Shown here piece after piece: positions 1 to 10,960 of a stretch of 64,000 bases of DNA; within the stretch, counting starts at the first letter, position 1, and the number at the start of each line of letters is the position of its first letter. The translations under genes and the position numbers were made by a program. This DNA is from Prorocentrum cordatum (Eukaryota > Sar > Dinophyceae > Prorocentrales > Prorocentraceae): positions 159,883-223,882 of the forward strand of contig CAUYUJ010009780.1 of assembly GCA_963575745.1 (NCBI GenBank), read 5' to 3'. The notes beneath the pieces are model-generated. The model was given only the letters and a program-made list of their open reading frames with translations. It was not told where the DNA came from and searched no databases.

Positions 1-111
1 CCACGCGGCGGCCTCGGCAGATGGAGGCCGAGGTGGGCCGGCAGGCCGCGGGCGCCAAATCCCGGGCGCTCGCGCGGCCTGGCGGGCGAAGCGCCGCCGG
101 GGGCCACGACC

Positions 112-250
112 TCGACCTCGATGCGGCAGCCCGACCTCGATGCGGCAGCCCGACCTCGATGCGGCAGCCCGACCTCGACCTCGATGCGGCAGCCCGACCT
201 CGATGCCGGGGGCCGCCTCGCGCGGCAGCCCGACCTCGATGCGCGGCAGG
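112..250. repeat. 19-bp GC-rich minisatellite
   Basis: A unit close to GCGGCAGCCCGACCTCGAT is repeated about six times, first in perfect tandem (three copies from about 121 to 177) and then with short insertions. All frames are open across it, so the overlapping open frames carry no coding signal. Confidence 0.8.
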
Positions 251-822
251 CTGAGCCGCTTCACCTCTGGCTGCCCGTCGGGGGCGCCGCGCCGCAGTCG
301 ACGGCCCCCGCCCCGCGCGGGCAGCCAATCGCCCTGCCAACTCCAGCACCGCGATTGCCAAACAAACCAAAGAATGTGATCAGCATCTGAAACGCAACGG
401 CCAGATGGCCGCCCCCGTCGATGCGCGCCCCGTGAACGAGCGCGCACATTTGGGGTCTCCGCGGCGCGCGCATCCAACAATAACCAATCGCCATCGGTTC
501 CCAGCAGCAGGCCGTTGGACGCTGTCTCGTCCATGCGGGCCTCAGCCTCAGGCCTCCGGCCCGAACGCCGACGCGCCGTCTGGCCCAGCCTCCAGGTAAG
601 GATGAGCGCGAAGATCCGCGACCAGCTCGGCGCGGCGGTTGCCGCCGGCGGCGTTGTCCTCTCATGCGGCGCAAGCCTGACAGGGAAGTCTGCAGCGGGG
701 CGCGCGGTCGCTGCTCGCCCCCGCGGCGGGCTTGCCTGGGGGGCCCGAGGCCTCGCCCGCGGCGCCTCGGGCCCCTGCCGCTTCGGCGGCCAAAACGACA
801 GGGGAGGGGGGGGGGTGGCCGC
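251..822. other. GC-rich stretch without recognisable gene
   Basis: Open frames exist on both strands, but each is an effect of high GC. I see no domain, splice pattern or repeat here that supports a gene. Confidence 0.5.
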
Positions 823-2838
823 TCAGGCGTCGCACCGCTGGCTGGCACAGTCGAGCGACGCGCCCCACGGGGCACTCCGCTGCACGAAGAACGCGCGCTC
901 TCGGCGGCCAGGTCCGCGCAGACCGCCTCGATGCAATCGGGGGGCATGTGAGCTTCGCAACGGGCAGCCGGGCAACTTCATTGAGAATGGGGGCCGGAAA
1001 TAAGCTGGCAACGGCAGCGCGTCCTGCGCCGACCTCGCCCCGATCTCAGGTGGCGCCCTGAGAACTCTCCACGGCGGCCGGAGTGCTCCATGACGGCCAG
1101 CAATAAAGCGAAAACTGCCAAAGACATCGCGGGCGTCGTCACAGGGGGAACGCTGTCCCTTCACTGAGCTAGGCTGCCCCACTCGAGGTAGCCACCGCAG
1201 CTCCGCGCGTCGGGCGGGCCCCTTCAGACTCGGCGCCGGCCCGATCACTCGGGGCCGCTGCTCTTCGCCGCGAGCGCTCGCGCTCATCTCCTCCACTTCT
1301 TCTGTCGGGCCTCCCCCGTGCGCCCGGGGCGGCCGAGCCCCGGCAGGCGCGAGAGGACCGGAGCGGGCGCTGTCGGCCGAGGCGTCTCGAGAGCCCCCAG
1401 CCACTGCAGGAGGGCCAGGCGCTGCGCTGCCCCTGGCGAGGCGCGGCCCGCGGGGGGGAGGGCGCGCGCCCCGCTCTCTCCGCCTCCCAGCCATCCCAGG
1501 CCCAGAGCGCGAGCGGCCGAACACCGCTTTCACACTCGCCTCCCCCGCCGCCACGGCAATCGCAAACTCCTCGTCCCTGGCGCTCAAGGGGGGCCCCTCC
1601 GAATCCACCGGCGACATTTCAAACCATCGGGGCGCCAAGGGGGTTCCATCCTTCAACTCCTTGCGCGCGGACTTCACTCCGTGAGCCAACGCGTCGCAAG
1701 CATCCAAAGCCTTGCCGCGCAGCACACAGTCGAGTGCCGCTGCCAGGGCTCTCATCTCGCGGAAGCGGCATTCACCCAGCGCAGAGACAATTCCGCCCTT
1801 CGTGAAGAGTCGCTGCAAAACCTTTAGGGGCACAGCCCCAGTCTCACCAGTAACGGTAAACGCCGAGTCCTCCCCGTCGAAGTGCTTGACCACGTAGGGG
1901 CACTCGTGCTCGACGATGCGCCCCGGGCGGGGCTGGGCCAACCTCCGCAGCGCCGTGCGCCTTGAGGACCGCGTCTTGGAGGCCGCCCCCTGCGCCCCGC
2001 TCCGCCTCGTCGCTGGAGCCGCCTGTAGAGGGTCACCCCCTGCCCCCTGGCGCCCTCCGGAGGGCCCTGGCCATGCAGCCGAGCACCTCTTCGTCGTCCA
2101 CCTGGCGGGGGGGCCGTCCGCGACCGACCTCCACCTGCGCCCCCGCCGCCTCCGCGCCCGCCGCCGTCGCCTCCCGCTCCTCCAGGCGGCCCCGCAGGGG
2201 CCCCCCGCCGCCAGCCCTGGGCGGGCACCCCGCAGCCAGGACCAGCTGCCGCCGCGTCTCCGCGCTGCCCGCGAGGGGCGCTTCGACAGAGGGCGCGCCC
2301 GCCCGGCCCGCATCCGCGTCGCCTGCCAGCCGACGCCGCCGGGGCTGCAAGGACGGGGCGCCACGGTCCCTCGGCGGCACTGGCGGTGGCCCCTGGCGCT
2401 TCCTCCCCAGAGACGGCGTGCCCGCTGCTCTCCGGCGCCTCGTGGCCCACCTCCACCCGCCCGCAGGGGGCGCCATCCCCCTCTCCGCCGGCAGCCCCTC
2501 GGCGGCGAAAGAGCTAGCGATCCCGCGCGCCCATCAGCAGCTCCGTCACCGAGACCATCGGCAGGGGCCAAAAACCAGCGCCTCGTGCACGTCGGCGCTC
2601 TGGGTCCCATCGCGCATGCAGGAAACGCGCGCGCTCCAGCGACAAGCTCCTGGACAGGCTCATGTGTACGGTCATCTCCACCCCGCACGCACAAACAGAC
2701 GTTTCACCAGCCCAAAAATCATGGCAAAAATCCGCCACCAATAGCAAGGGTTGGAAGCGCCCAGCACCTTCAGCAGGATATCCGCCCCCTCGATCTCACC
2801 AGCTATGACCCCCGCTGCCTCCCCAAGAGTATGGCCCT
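823..2838 (-). pseudogene. Decayed dinoflagellate gene, unrecognised protein
   Basis: Protein-like stretches occur on the minus strand but change frame. The first (about 2838-2690) reads GEIEGADILLKVLGASNP and then a hydrophobic tryptophan-rich segment that could be a membrane helix. The next is VDDEEVLGCMARAL near 2100, followed by an in-frame TGA near 2030. The last (about 1925-1510) has normal composition, with motifs such as ECPYVVKHFDGEDSAFTV and KALDACDALAHGVKSARKEL. Between these blocks the long 623-codon frame is arginine- and proline-rich and looks like a shadow frame. The frame changes could mark introns or decay; with the in-frame stop I favour a broken or incomplete gene. I do not recognise the family. 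An end-of-retroelement origin is possible but unproven. Confidence 0.4.
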
Positions 2839-2867
2839 AGGCCTCGAAGTTCCACTCGTGGGCGGCG

Positions 2868-3026
2868 TACAGTCGGGGCCCTGAAGAAGGAACCCTTTTC
2901 GTTGGGGAGGGGCTCCGTATGCCTTAATTGTTTCGCAGCTTGCCTCAGGGTTTCCTTATGTTTTCGATGGGGAAAAAGGGGCTTCGTTCCTTATTTTAGG
3001 TTCCTTAGGTCAAGGCCCCGACTGTA
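2868..3026. repeat. ~27-bp inverted repeat bounding 159 bp (MITE-like)
   Basis: TACAGTCGGGGCC at 2868 is mirrored by GGCCCCGACTGTA ending at 3026. The match continues inward with a few mismatches to the GGAACC/GGTTCC ends. The interior is less GC-rich than its surroundings and encodes nothing. Terminal inverted repeats around a short non-coding core suggest a small non-autonomous DNA transposon. No clear target duplication is visible. Confidence 0.5.
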
Positions 3027-3670
3027 TGCCAGAAGCTCCCTGGCGGCTGGCCACTGCCCCTCGGGCAAACAACCGATGTCCGCCGCCACCGGCCAGCCTG
3101 AGGCCAAAGTGGCTGCTCCATCCGCCATCGGCCTCACTCCCGGGGGCTTTGTCAGTACCCGCCCCTGTCCCCGTCACGCACCCCGCGAAGCTCGGGGATA
3201 CCGAGCCTCGCCGGACAGGGAAGTGCGCCTGGCGCCAAACCCTGCCGAGGAGATGGCAGAGCTGAAAGAGGAGGACGATCTTCTATCCGGGGGATGGCAC
3301 GGCTCCCAGCACGTATGCCTCGGGGCCACCTGGGGGGCAACGAGCGCGGTGGTGGTTTACGCCTTCCTGCCGGTGGCAGGTGGCCGCGCTCACCCCAAAG
3401 ACGGACTAGGCGGCTCCACGAGCACGCCCGTCGCCTGGCCGAGCCACGCTCAGCACCGCATCGCTCCAGAAACGGAAACGGGCGCGGCGGTATCGGGTGC
3501 TGTGATGGAGTTCAACAGCCGGGCGGGGCTGGCTGGCATCCCAGTCGCCGCCTGCGGTTCCCCCGATCCAGAGCGAGCTGCGACGCATGGCGCATGCGAG
3601 AGCCCTCCGAGGTACATTCAACAGGGAAGGGGTGCCCTGCCCCATCCTTTTGCACATGTTCGTTAAGAAT
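3027..3670. other. GC-rich stretch with ambiguous open frames
   Basis: A plus-strand frame open from 2902 to 3666 includes a patch of normal composition (EEMAELKEEDDLLSGG near 3250) that might be an exon piece. The opposite strand is also open and no family is recognisable, so no gene is called. Confidence 0.35.
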
Positions 3671-3675
3671 GAAAC

Positions 3676-3679
3676 TTCC

Positions 3680-3745
<66 letters not shown>

Positions 3746-3757
3746 CCAACAACAACC

Positions 3758-3794
<37 letters not shown>

Positions 3795-3800
3795 CCATTT
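3676..3800. repeat. (CAA)n microsatellite
   Basis: About 40 consecutive CAA triplets with rare CAC or CCA interruptions. Apparent poly-Gln, poly-Thr and poly-Val frames here come from the repeat. Confidence 0.95.
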
Positions 3801-4118
3801 TAAGGCTGTGCGCTCTTACTTGCCCGCGAGTCATTCAACACGTATACCCTACACCCTCGATGCCCGCCCTCTTCGTCTTCGATCACACCCCTTTCGGGGG
3901 GATTATTTCTCTTTGCTGGGGCCGGCGGGCTTAGACGTACGGGCAAACCGGAACGGGCGGACAATCCTTCGGGGGCGTACATCTCTCTGCCCGCCATTGG
4001 AATTGGCGCGGGCCCTGCAAGAGGAGGAGGGGAAGAACGAGGGAGAGTGGGAGGAAGGGGAGGGGGAAGGACGAAGGAAGAGGGAAGATACCACGTTGTG
4101 AAGGCGTCCTTGGCGCGT
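3801..4118. other. Unassigned spacer
   Basis: Mixed sequence ending in a GGGAGGAAGGGGAGG purine tract at 4020-4085. No gene seen. Confidence 0.5.
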
Positions 4119-4129
4119 GCGTGGTTCCT

Positions 4130-4590
4130 GAGCGCCGAAACGCAATTCCAGAATAATTTGTGAGGACGTCGCACGCGAGAGCGCAGTCCTGAGTACATTG
4201 TGAGGAAATCTCAAGCGGAAGCGGGGGCCCTGACTAAGTTGCGAGGAAGTCTCAAGCGGGAGCGCCGTTCCTGAGCAAATTGCACGGAAGTCTCAGGCGG
4301 GAGCGGGGGTCCTCACTAAATTGCGAGGAAGTCTCAGGCGGGAGCGCCGTTCCTGAGTCAATTGCGCGGAAATGTCAGGCAGGAGCGGGGGTCCTGAGTA
4401 AAATTCGAAGAAGTCTCAGGCGGGAGCGCCGTTCCCACGTAAATTGCACGGAAGTCTCAGGCGGGAGCGGGGGTCTTGATTACATTGCGAGGAAGTCTCA
4501 GACGGGAGCGCCTTTCCTGAGTAAATTGCGCGGAAGTCTCAGGCGGGAGCGGGGGTCCTGAGTAAAAATCGATGAAGTCTCAGGCGGGAG
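4130..4590. repeat. 41-bp minisatellite of two alternating subtypes
   Basis: About eleven 41-bp units, each containing GGAAGTCTCAGGCGGGAGCG. Two subtypes alternate: one continues with GGGGTCCTGA, the other with CCGTTCCTGA, so the true period is an 82-bp dimer. The left-most copies (4130-4230) are diverged. A 93-codon plus-strand frame across the array is a by-product. Confidence 0.9.
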
Positions 4591-4740
4591 CCGTTGTTGT
4601 TGTAGCCCGGGGGGCAGGGGCACAGTTTGAGCAGGAAGACTTTCCTTGAGAAAAAACAAGGTGCGAGCCCCGGGGGTGGCACTTCAATCGAAAAAAACAA
4701 TGTGCACCGGTGGGGGGGGATCAACAATAATTATTCTTCA

Positions 4741-4913
4741 AGAATGAGAGTTCAACAACAACAACAACCACCACCACCACAACAACAACAACCACAACAA
4801 CAACAACAACACCACCACCACAACAACAACAACAACAACACTAACAGCAACAACAACAACACCAACACCAACACCAACAACAACAACAACACCTACACCA
4901 ACACCAACACACC

Positions 4914-4944
<31 letters not shown>

Positions 4945-4993
4945 GCAGCAGCAACAGCAACAGCAACAGTAACAACAACAACAACAATCATTT
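4741..4993. repeat. Second (CAA)n/(CAC)n microsatellite
   Basis: CAA triplets mixed with CCA, CAC and AAC variants and a CAG-rich end. Just upstream is a short unrelated stretch with a GGGGGTGGC motif. Confidence 0.95.
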
Positions 4994-4994
4994 A

Positions 4995-5741
4995 AGACTG
5001 GGGACACTCCGTTCTCACCAGTGCCAGGGTTTTCATAGGAGGCGGGCAATACCCCCACTTTGTGGGGGGGCCGGTTCAAGCTCTACCAAATTTCCAAACG
5101 ACTCTTCGCCACCACCCACACCCAGCTTCCCGCCCTATGACGTTCGGACACTTCACTTCGTGGCATGCGGACGACCGTGGCTACTATTCAGGGCCCCGCG
5201 GCCGACGACGACGGCGTGCGCGCGCGAAGAAAAAACGAATGTGTCCCGCATGGTATTATTTGACAGGGATGATGGCCCTGGCAGGTGCGCAACCGTTGTC
5301 GCAGAAGTTCGAAAAAGTTGCTCGCAAAAGCCCGTTTGACAGAAATGTTTAAAAAGTGTTGGGTTTCCTACGAATCCGCAAGAGCGCGCGGGATGAGATT
5401 TTGACAATTTTTTGTTGAAAAACCATTGGTTTTTTGATGTTTTTATGTTAAAATCGCTGCGAACACTAAGGTTTTGGAAGGATTTCGTCTTGCGCGCGCG
5501 AATGTCCACTTTACCTTATTTTTTGCAAGGGATTCTTGAAATTTGATTATATTAGAACAAGAAATTTCATTTTATAGTGTTTTTTGCAAGGGAAAGCGGA
5601 TTACAACAAAACAACCGGATCTGGATGACATCGTTTTACCTGAGGCTTCCTCACGAAAATGATGAAAATGTAGCTGCGGCCTAGGCGCGGCGAGGGGGTC
5701 GCGCACCAGGGGTCCCAACAATAATTATTCTTTAGAATAAA
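4995..5741. other. Relatively AT-rich island, no secure gene
   Basis: From about 5330 to 5660 the sequence is clearly richer in A and T than its surroundings, with T-runs such as TTTTTTGCAAGGG occurring twice. A 118-codon minus-strand frame (5153-5509) has ordinary composition (KTKSFQNLSVRSDFNIKTSK) but matches nothing I know. It may be a short unknown gene or mobile-element debris. Confidence 0.4.
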
Positions 5742-5749
5742 TAATGTTC

Positions 5750-5846
<97 letters not shown>

Positions 5847-5875
5847 ACAATAGCAGCAACAACATCACAACAACA
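5742..5875. repeat. Third (CAA)n microsatellite grading into (CAG/CAA)n
   Basis: Perfect CAA triplets from 5751 to about 5812, then CAG/CAA alternation, then CAA with single-base changes. It runs in the same direction as the two arrays upstream. Confidence 0.95.
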
Positions 5876-6465
5876 AACATAGTCCAGCCTACGGAACGCC
5901 ACCTCAGCCACGCACCCAGGGACGGAGTAAGAGCGTTCAGCCCCCTCACTCTGTCACTCTGATAAAGGAAGGGGCGAGGGTGGGGCGGAGGGAGATGAGC
6001 AGAGAGATAAAGAGGAGGAATGACGGGGCATACTGGAGCAGGATGAGGCAGGATACGGAGGAGCTCCTCTTCCTCCTTCCACCCCCCTCTGCATCGTCAG
6101 TCCGCCTCCTCCTCCTCCTCATCATCATCATCCTCATCATCCTCTCGACGTCGACGACGAACACGACGACGAAGACAACGACGAGCGTAGGCCTCTTTAT
6201 TCGCCACGTCGGCGGCCGAGTCACGGACTGCAAGGTCTGGACCGTCCCCGCCGTCCCTCTGGGCGCTGGCGGCTAGGAGCCGCGGCGATTTGTGCGCCTC
6301 AGTCTCCTCGTCCTCCTCCTCGACCTCGGTTTCCCCCTCCTCCTCCTCCTCCTTCATCCATTGTCCTTGTAAAAAACTCCTCCCTGTCGCCCCCACAAAC
6401 GTGTCGGGGCGGGCCGGGCGTTTCGCCTGAGTCCGCCTCATCGCATAGGATCCTGAACATGAAAT
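5876..6465. other. Low-complexity spacer
   Basis: Holds a CTC/ATC triplet patch at 6100-6160, an ACG patch near 6155-6185 and CTCCTC tracts at 6305-6355. No supported gene. Confidence 0.5.
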
Positions 6466-6479
6466 CTGCACCAGCTTAA

Positions 6480-6840
6480 CGGATTGAGGGAGGGCCGTTA
6501 TCAAAAACTGGCTCTCGCCTAAACGCCGCGCGCATTCATCTTGAAAAACTGCACCTGCTTCGAGGATGTACGGCTGCCCCTTTTCAAAATGTGGCTCTCG
6601 CCTCAGCGACGCGCACATTCGTTTCACAATTCGCAGCTGTTTCAAGGATTCGTATGTTGAAATCCCCGGAACGGTGTCTTGGCACGATTTAGGATTGTCA
6701 GGACGCAACAGTCACGTTGATTCGTGGAGTTGGAGTCCCAAGAAAAGTGGTCTGGCACGATTCAGGTTTGCCAGGGAGCAACGTTCACATTGATTCTTGT
6801 TGAAATCCCCCAGAACGGCGTTTTGGCACGAGTAAGGATT
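6480..6840. repeat. Two short diverged tandem repeats (83 bp x2, ~72 bp x3)
   Basis: GGCTCTCGCCT followed by an ACGC-rich block recurs at about 6510 and 6593, 83 bp apart. From 6655 a second family begins: GTTGAAATCCCC near 6656 and 6799, with a diverged middle copy (GTTGGAGTCCC) near 6728, each followed by a TTTGGCACGA-like block. I see no coding role. Confidence 0.6.
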
Positions 6841-7216
6841 CTCAAACGGTTGCCTTCCATCGGGGCCTTTCCCGCCATGAACATGAATTCTTGGAGGGAC
6901 CTGTGAAGAGGAAACTTGGGCGGGGCTGTGGCAATGACGTTGGTGCGTCTTGGGTTTACATTGGTCCTTCTCCTTTTTGACGTTGCCAAGATATGAAGAC
7001 TGTGAAAATCAGATAGGCGAGGACGTGATATTTAGGGTGGTAATGAGTTGTAATTCCCTTCCGCCCATGGCCGTTGTGCCTCATAAGCTGGGCGGGAGGG
7101 TGGACGCACCTACTCACGTTTTGCTTTGCGTACGGAGATGAATATTTTTTTTGTTTATCTTATCTTGTGCTTGCATCAAGTGCTTGGTGGGAGGGATATT
7201 GTGATATGTATTTGCA
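6841..7216 (+). other. Possible degraded 5' LTR/leader of element E1
   Basis: No gene. The stretch ends in TATTTGCA directly before a primer-binding-site-like sequence, as an LTR would, so it may be the remains of the left LTR of E1. No second copy was found on the other side because E1 is cut off there. Confidence 0.3.
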
Positions 7217-7217
7217 C

Positions 7218-7230
7218 TGGTAGCCTGGAG
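7218..7230 (+). other. Candidate primer-binding site of E1
   Basis: TGGTAGCCTGGAG follows TTTGCAC. The first seven bases equal the start of the well-placed primer-binding site in E2 (TGGTAGCGGAG), and copia elements typically prime from initiator tRNA-Met. The rest diverges, so the call is tentative. Confidence 0.4.
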
Positions 7231-7467
7231 CTGTATCAGTTCTGCGGTTGCGAGATTCATATCAGAGTGGCCGTGCAGAAGTACATGCTGGCGCTCATCA
7301 TTTTCGCGGTGCTTTACCACTGCGCTTTCCATAGTTCGGCAATCAACATCAACAGCCTCATCACTTGCACCCTGGCCGGCAATCGTTGCAGCAACGAGCT
7401 CGAGCCGGACCGCGACACCTACGACAGCGAAGACGTCCTGTACGACAACATCCCCATCACAGACGTG

Positions 7468-8581
7468 ATGGCGACCCCGCAGCAGCAGCCCAACGACGGA
7501 CCCCTCTTCGTGGACAAGGAGGGTGCCGTACACTACAACGGCGACCCAGCCTACGGCGAGGAGTTCGAGGAGCGTGCGATCCTCGGCCACCATGCGAGCG
7601 AAGAGAAGCTGCAGAAGCTCTACGCCATCAAGCTCAAGAATTCCCTGAATGCGCGAGCGTGGAACCTCACGAGGAAGAGGGCCGATATTGCAACGCAAGC
7701 AGTGTTGGACAAAGCAGGTGATGACCCACTTGCTGCAGTGAAGATGGTGGTGGCAACAGTACGGCAGGCGTGCGAGCGGATCGCCCCACTACAGAGGCAG
7801 CAAGCGTTCGAGGAAGATTTCTTGTAATGTTTTCGCAACAGATCGGGGTCTGTGCAGGACTAACACCTCGAGGCGGGAGACGGAGTATGAGCGGCTCAAG
7901 TCTCTCTCAGCAAACACGACAGTGAGTGAAGACCTACGGACGTACTACCTTCTAAAGTTGGCCAATATCAGCATGACCGAACACAAACCTATTCTCGGGC
8001 AATGCAACAACGAGTACATATGGGATGATGTGACGGCGGCGATGCTCATCCAGCTGGACACGACGTGCAGAGACGAACGTGGTCACGGACGTTATGGAGC
8101 ATACCCGGTGGACTACGACGATGACGAGGAGGAAGCCCGACTTGGATACGAGTGTGGCGTGTGCGATGAGGACGGGCTTCTGAGCGATGAAGACTATGAC
8201 GCGCTGGCAGCCGACATCGACGAGTTCGAAGGGGTGATTGACGACGCCGACCCCGAGGAGGTCAGCCAGGAGGAGTGTGACACTCTAGCGGCTGAGGCAC
8301 AGCGTCTCGGGTAGAAGGCTGGACGAAAAGGTCACAGGCCCAATTGCAAGCAAGCCCGGGAGAGGCTTGCACAGAGCAAGTCCAATCGAGGCTGGAAGGT
8401 CAACATCAACAAGCAGGGATTCATCAAGATGGACGGCAAGGAAGCCGAAGAGAAGCTAAAAGAGATAGAGGCTCGCACGAAATACAACGCATGCCATAAG
8501 AAGGGTCACTGGAAAGGCGACCCGGAGTGCGAGAAGACAAGGCCATCAGGCGGCGGATCATCGAGCAGCCTACAGCGTTGA
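7468..8581 (+). pseudogene. gag: E1 gag with zinc-knuckle remnant
   Basis: Capsid-like protein. Translation starts best at ATG 7468 (MATPQQQPNDG) and runs to a TAA at 7825, with a helical region containing LGHHASEEKLQKLYAIKLKN. It resumes in another frame from about 7853 (ETEYERLKSLSANTTVSED), continues through an acidic block, meets an in-frame TAG at 8312 and reads on to a TGA at 8579. Just before that end is a nucleic-acid-binding knuckle, NACHKKGHWKGDPEC. Its first cysteine position is Tyr, a TGC-to-TAC type change, so it could not bind zinc normally. The Gag assignment rests on position, composition and the knuckle. Confidence 0.7.
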
Positions 8582-9901
8582 GGACGAGGTGGTGGCCGAA
8601 GCTTTCACGGGCGACCTGGAGGTTTTCTACGACGGGCTGGGTTTGCGATGGCAGCGGCGGTGAAGCTACTGATGGCGGACAGCTCAATGGACATGACTGC
8701 CATCCAGATCGTGAATGACCAACTGGCGAACATGGAGACCACGATGGAGGAGATCATGAGTCTGACGAAGGTGAGGATCAACACCGACGAGCAGATCGTG
8801 AACACCTGGGCAGTATCAGCACTTGGAGACGACCAAGGTACACGAGAACCTGAGGGTAGTGATGCCCAAACGACAGGATCTGGAGAAGGACAGACATGGC
8901 CCAGCAGATCGAGCACCTACTACCATGAAGAGGATGCCACAGCGGCGGACCTACAGAAGATCAAAGATCGAGCAGCACAGATTGCAGCATTATGGGTCAG
9001 CTGTGAGAACATGGAAGCAGCCTACAGGGATTACATGGATTGGTGTGTGGACTGGGCACTACACTGGATCCATCAGCTCATGCACATCACGATGGAGATG
9101 GCACCACAGTGACTCAGGAACTTGGCGTACGACCTACGCCAAGCATCCTGGGCCAGTACCTCGGAACTACGAGACATCGTAAGGAGCACCTGCGAGCGTC
9201 TACCTCATGGAATGCGACCGACATGGTTGTGAACGGAACGCAGGACGGGCACAGACTACAGGCCAACAGAGGATCGTGCACCACCATCTGGCCTGGAGGT
9301 GAACTACGAGGAGCTGGAGGAGACCGAGGCCTACGCGGTAAGGAACGGACCTATTCCAGATGGACATGCTGTGCTGGGCACGGCGTGCCTACGAGGATGT
9401 GGAGGTTCACTAGCGTTGGACGGCTACGCGGAGGACAGCAGGGTCACTACGAGGATGAGGGGCCCATCCATGCGCTTCCGAGGCGTGAATGATAGCGCCC
9501 TGGTCATGGCAGAAGGCGAGCAGGAGGTGACAGCTGGACTTGCAGGAGCCGACGTGAATCTACGATTCCAGAGGCTGCCGAAATCGAAGACGCCGATACT
9601 GCTAAGCATCCACCAGCTGGAGGAGCTAGACACAGTGCTGTACGTGAAGGAGCGGAAGGCGGACTTCAAGGCGATCAACAAATGCGGGGCGCCGCTCAAC
9701 AAGACCGGGAAGGGGCACCTGACGATCTCACTCAAGGACTGGCCGAAGAAAGACACGACCAAAACAATACCATCCGTTACGACGGATACGATCGGCATCT
9801 GGACCGCGGATGTGCATGAACTAGACAAGGGCATCCTCCGACGAAAGCAGAGGAAGCAGATCGACATGTGGGAGACAGGGTTGCAGGACAAGCTGGTTTA
9901 G
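8571..9901 (+). pseudogene. pro: E1 spacer and retropepsin-like protease, catalytic Asp lost
   Basis: After a short piece in another frame (EDEVVAEAFTGDLEVFYDG), one frame runs from about 8648 to 9901 with TGA stops at 9110 and 9230. The C-terminal half has the layout of a copia protease: GHAVLGTACLRGCGGS, where the D-T/S-G/A active site should be, then a strand-rich region, then TPILLSIHQLEELDTVLYV, which matches the usual loop before the last core helix. The expected Asp is Gly (GGC for GAC), so this copy is predicted inactive. It ends at a TAG (9899), after which the same frame continues into the next domain. Confidence 0.6.
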
Positions 9902-10960
9902 TGCCAACAGGTCGTGGAGACGCTAAAGGCGGACCCAGAGGAGAAACGGCCTATCATATGCGAGCCCTATGCTGGTGGCATGGCAGCCACATCGGAAGCT
10001 CAGCAGCGGCGACACCCTACCACGAGACCAAGGGACATCCTGATAGAGGACGACCTACTGGACATCAAGTCACAGCGGAAAGTGCTGAAGCAGCTGGACG
10101 AGGACGAACCCTACATGACTATCGTGGGTTTTCCAAGCGACCCGTTCACGAACATATCGCACATGTTTCCGCAGAAGACGAGGATGATGAAGCTAGCAAC
10201 TGGCATGAAGCACCTGCGGTTCGTCAAGCAGACCTGGCTCAGCTGCAAGCGTCGAGGAGCACGCGTGCTACTGGAGAACCCGCCGACATCAAAGGCCTGG
10301 AAGCTCATGCCGAGGCCTGGCTCAGAGTTTGTGGCCGCGATGACGCACCAATGTGCCGAATGCAACAACCTGGTGGACTTCCTGGGCGATCCCGTCAAGA
10401 CGCCGACGCGGTTCCTGACTACGGCCACCATGCTAGGCGCCAAGCAAAATAGCATCAGGTGTGACAATACGCACGAACACACGAGCGTGATAAACAGGTC
10501 GAAGGGAACAGCATCAAGTCTTGGCAACTGGACGACCAACCTGGCTAAGACGATCATGGACGGCATCGAGAATCAGAGGGGCCTCGAGAAGCAGCATGGT
10601 GGGTACGACAGGTACGCCAACCACTTCGAGGACATCGAGCTTAACGAGATCGAGGCCAATCCTGCAGAGGCGGAGGCACCCATGCACGCGAGTGCCGCGA
10701 CGATCTTCAGCAAGCACGGCGACACCATCGAGATGGCGGACTGGACGGCGGTACCACCACTTATGCGAGCAGCTATCAAGAAGATGTACGAGAGCCAATC
10801 ACATGGACCCTACAAGGAGTCAGTGGTACGATACTTACAGTACGGTGGAGCTAGTCGACGAGCGACGCAGGCAGCGCGACTCTTCAGATGCATAACGTGT
10901 GAGGAGCAGGCTCAGACCCAAGACCCACAGCAGCACAGCCCAAGGTTAGAGATGTTAACG
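9902..10960 (+). pseudogene. E1 methyltransferase-like domain, catalytic Cys position changed
   Basis: Domain between protease and integrase, in the same frame as the protease. It parallels the E2 domain at 57,400-58,230: a core strand and loop TIVGFPSDPFTNISHM, a helix with GMKHLRFVKQTWLSCKRRGA, then VLLENPPTSKAW, then KTPTRFLTTATMLGAKQ and a Cys/His patch (CDNTHEH). In E2 the loop reads SPMCAAFS, resembling motif IV of C5-cytosine methyltransferases; here that Cys is Ser. The N-terminal cofactor-binding part is poorly preserved. The fold assignment is inference. A CITC pair near 10890 may open the integrase zinc-binding region. The frame changes near 10,940. Confidence 0.5.

Noticed and set aside
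3406-5949. Poly-Gln, poly-Asn, poly-Val and poly-Leu frames as low-complexity proteins
   Set aside because: They read directly from CAA microsatellites in every phase.
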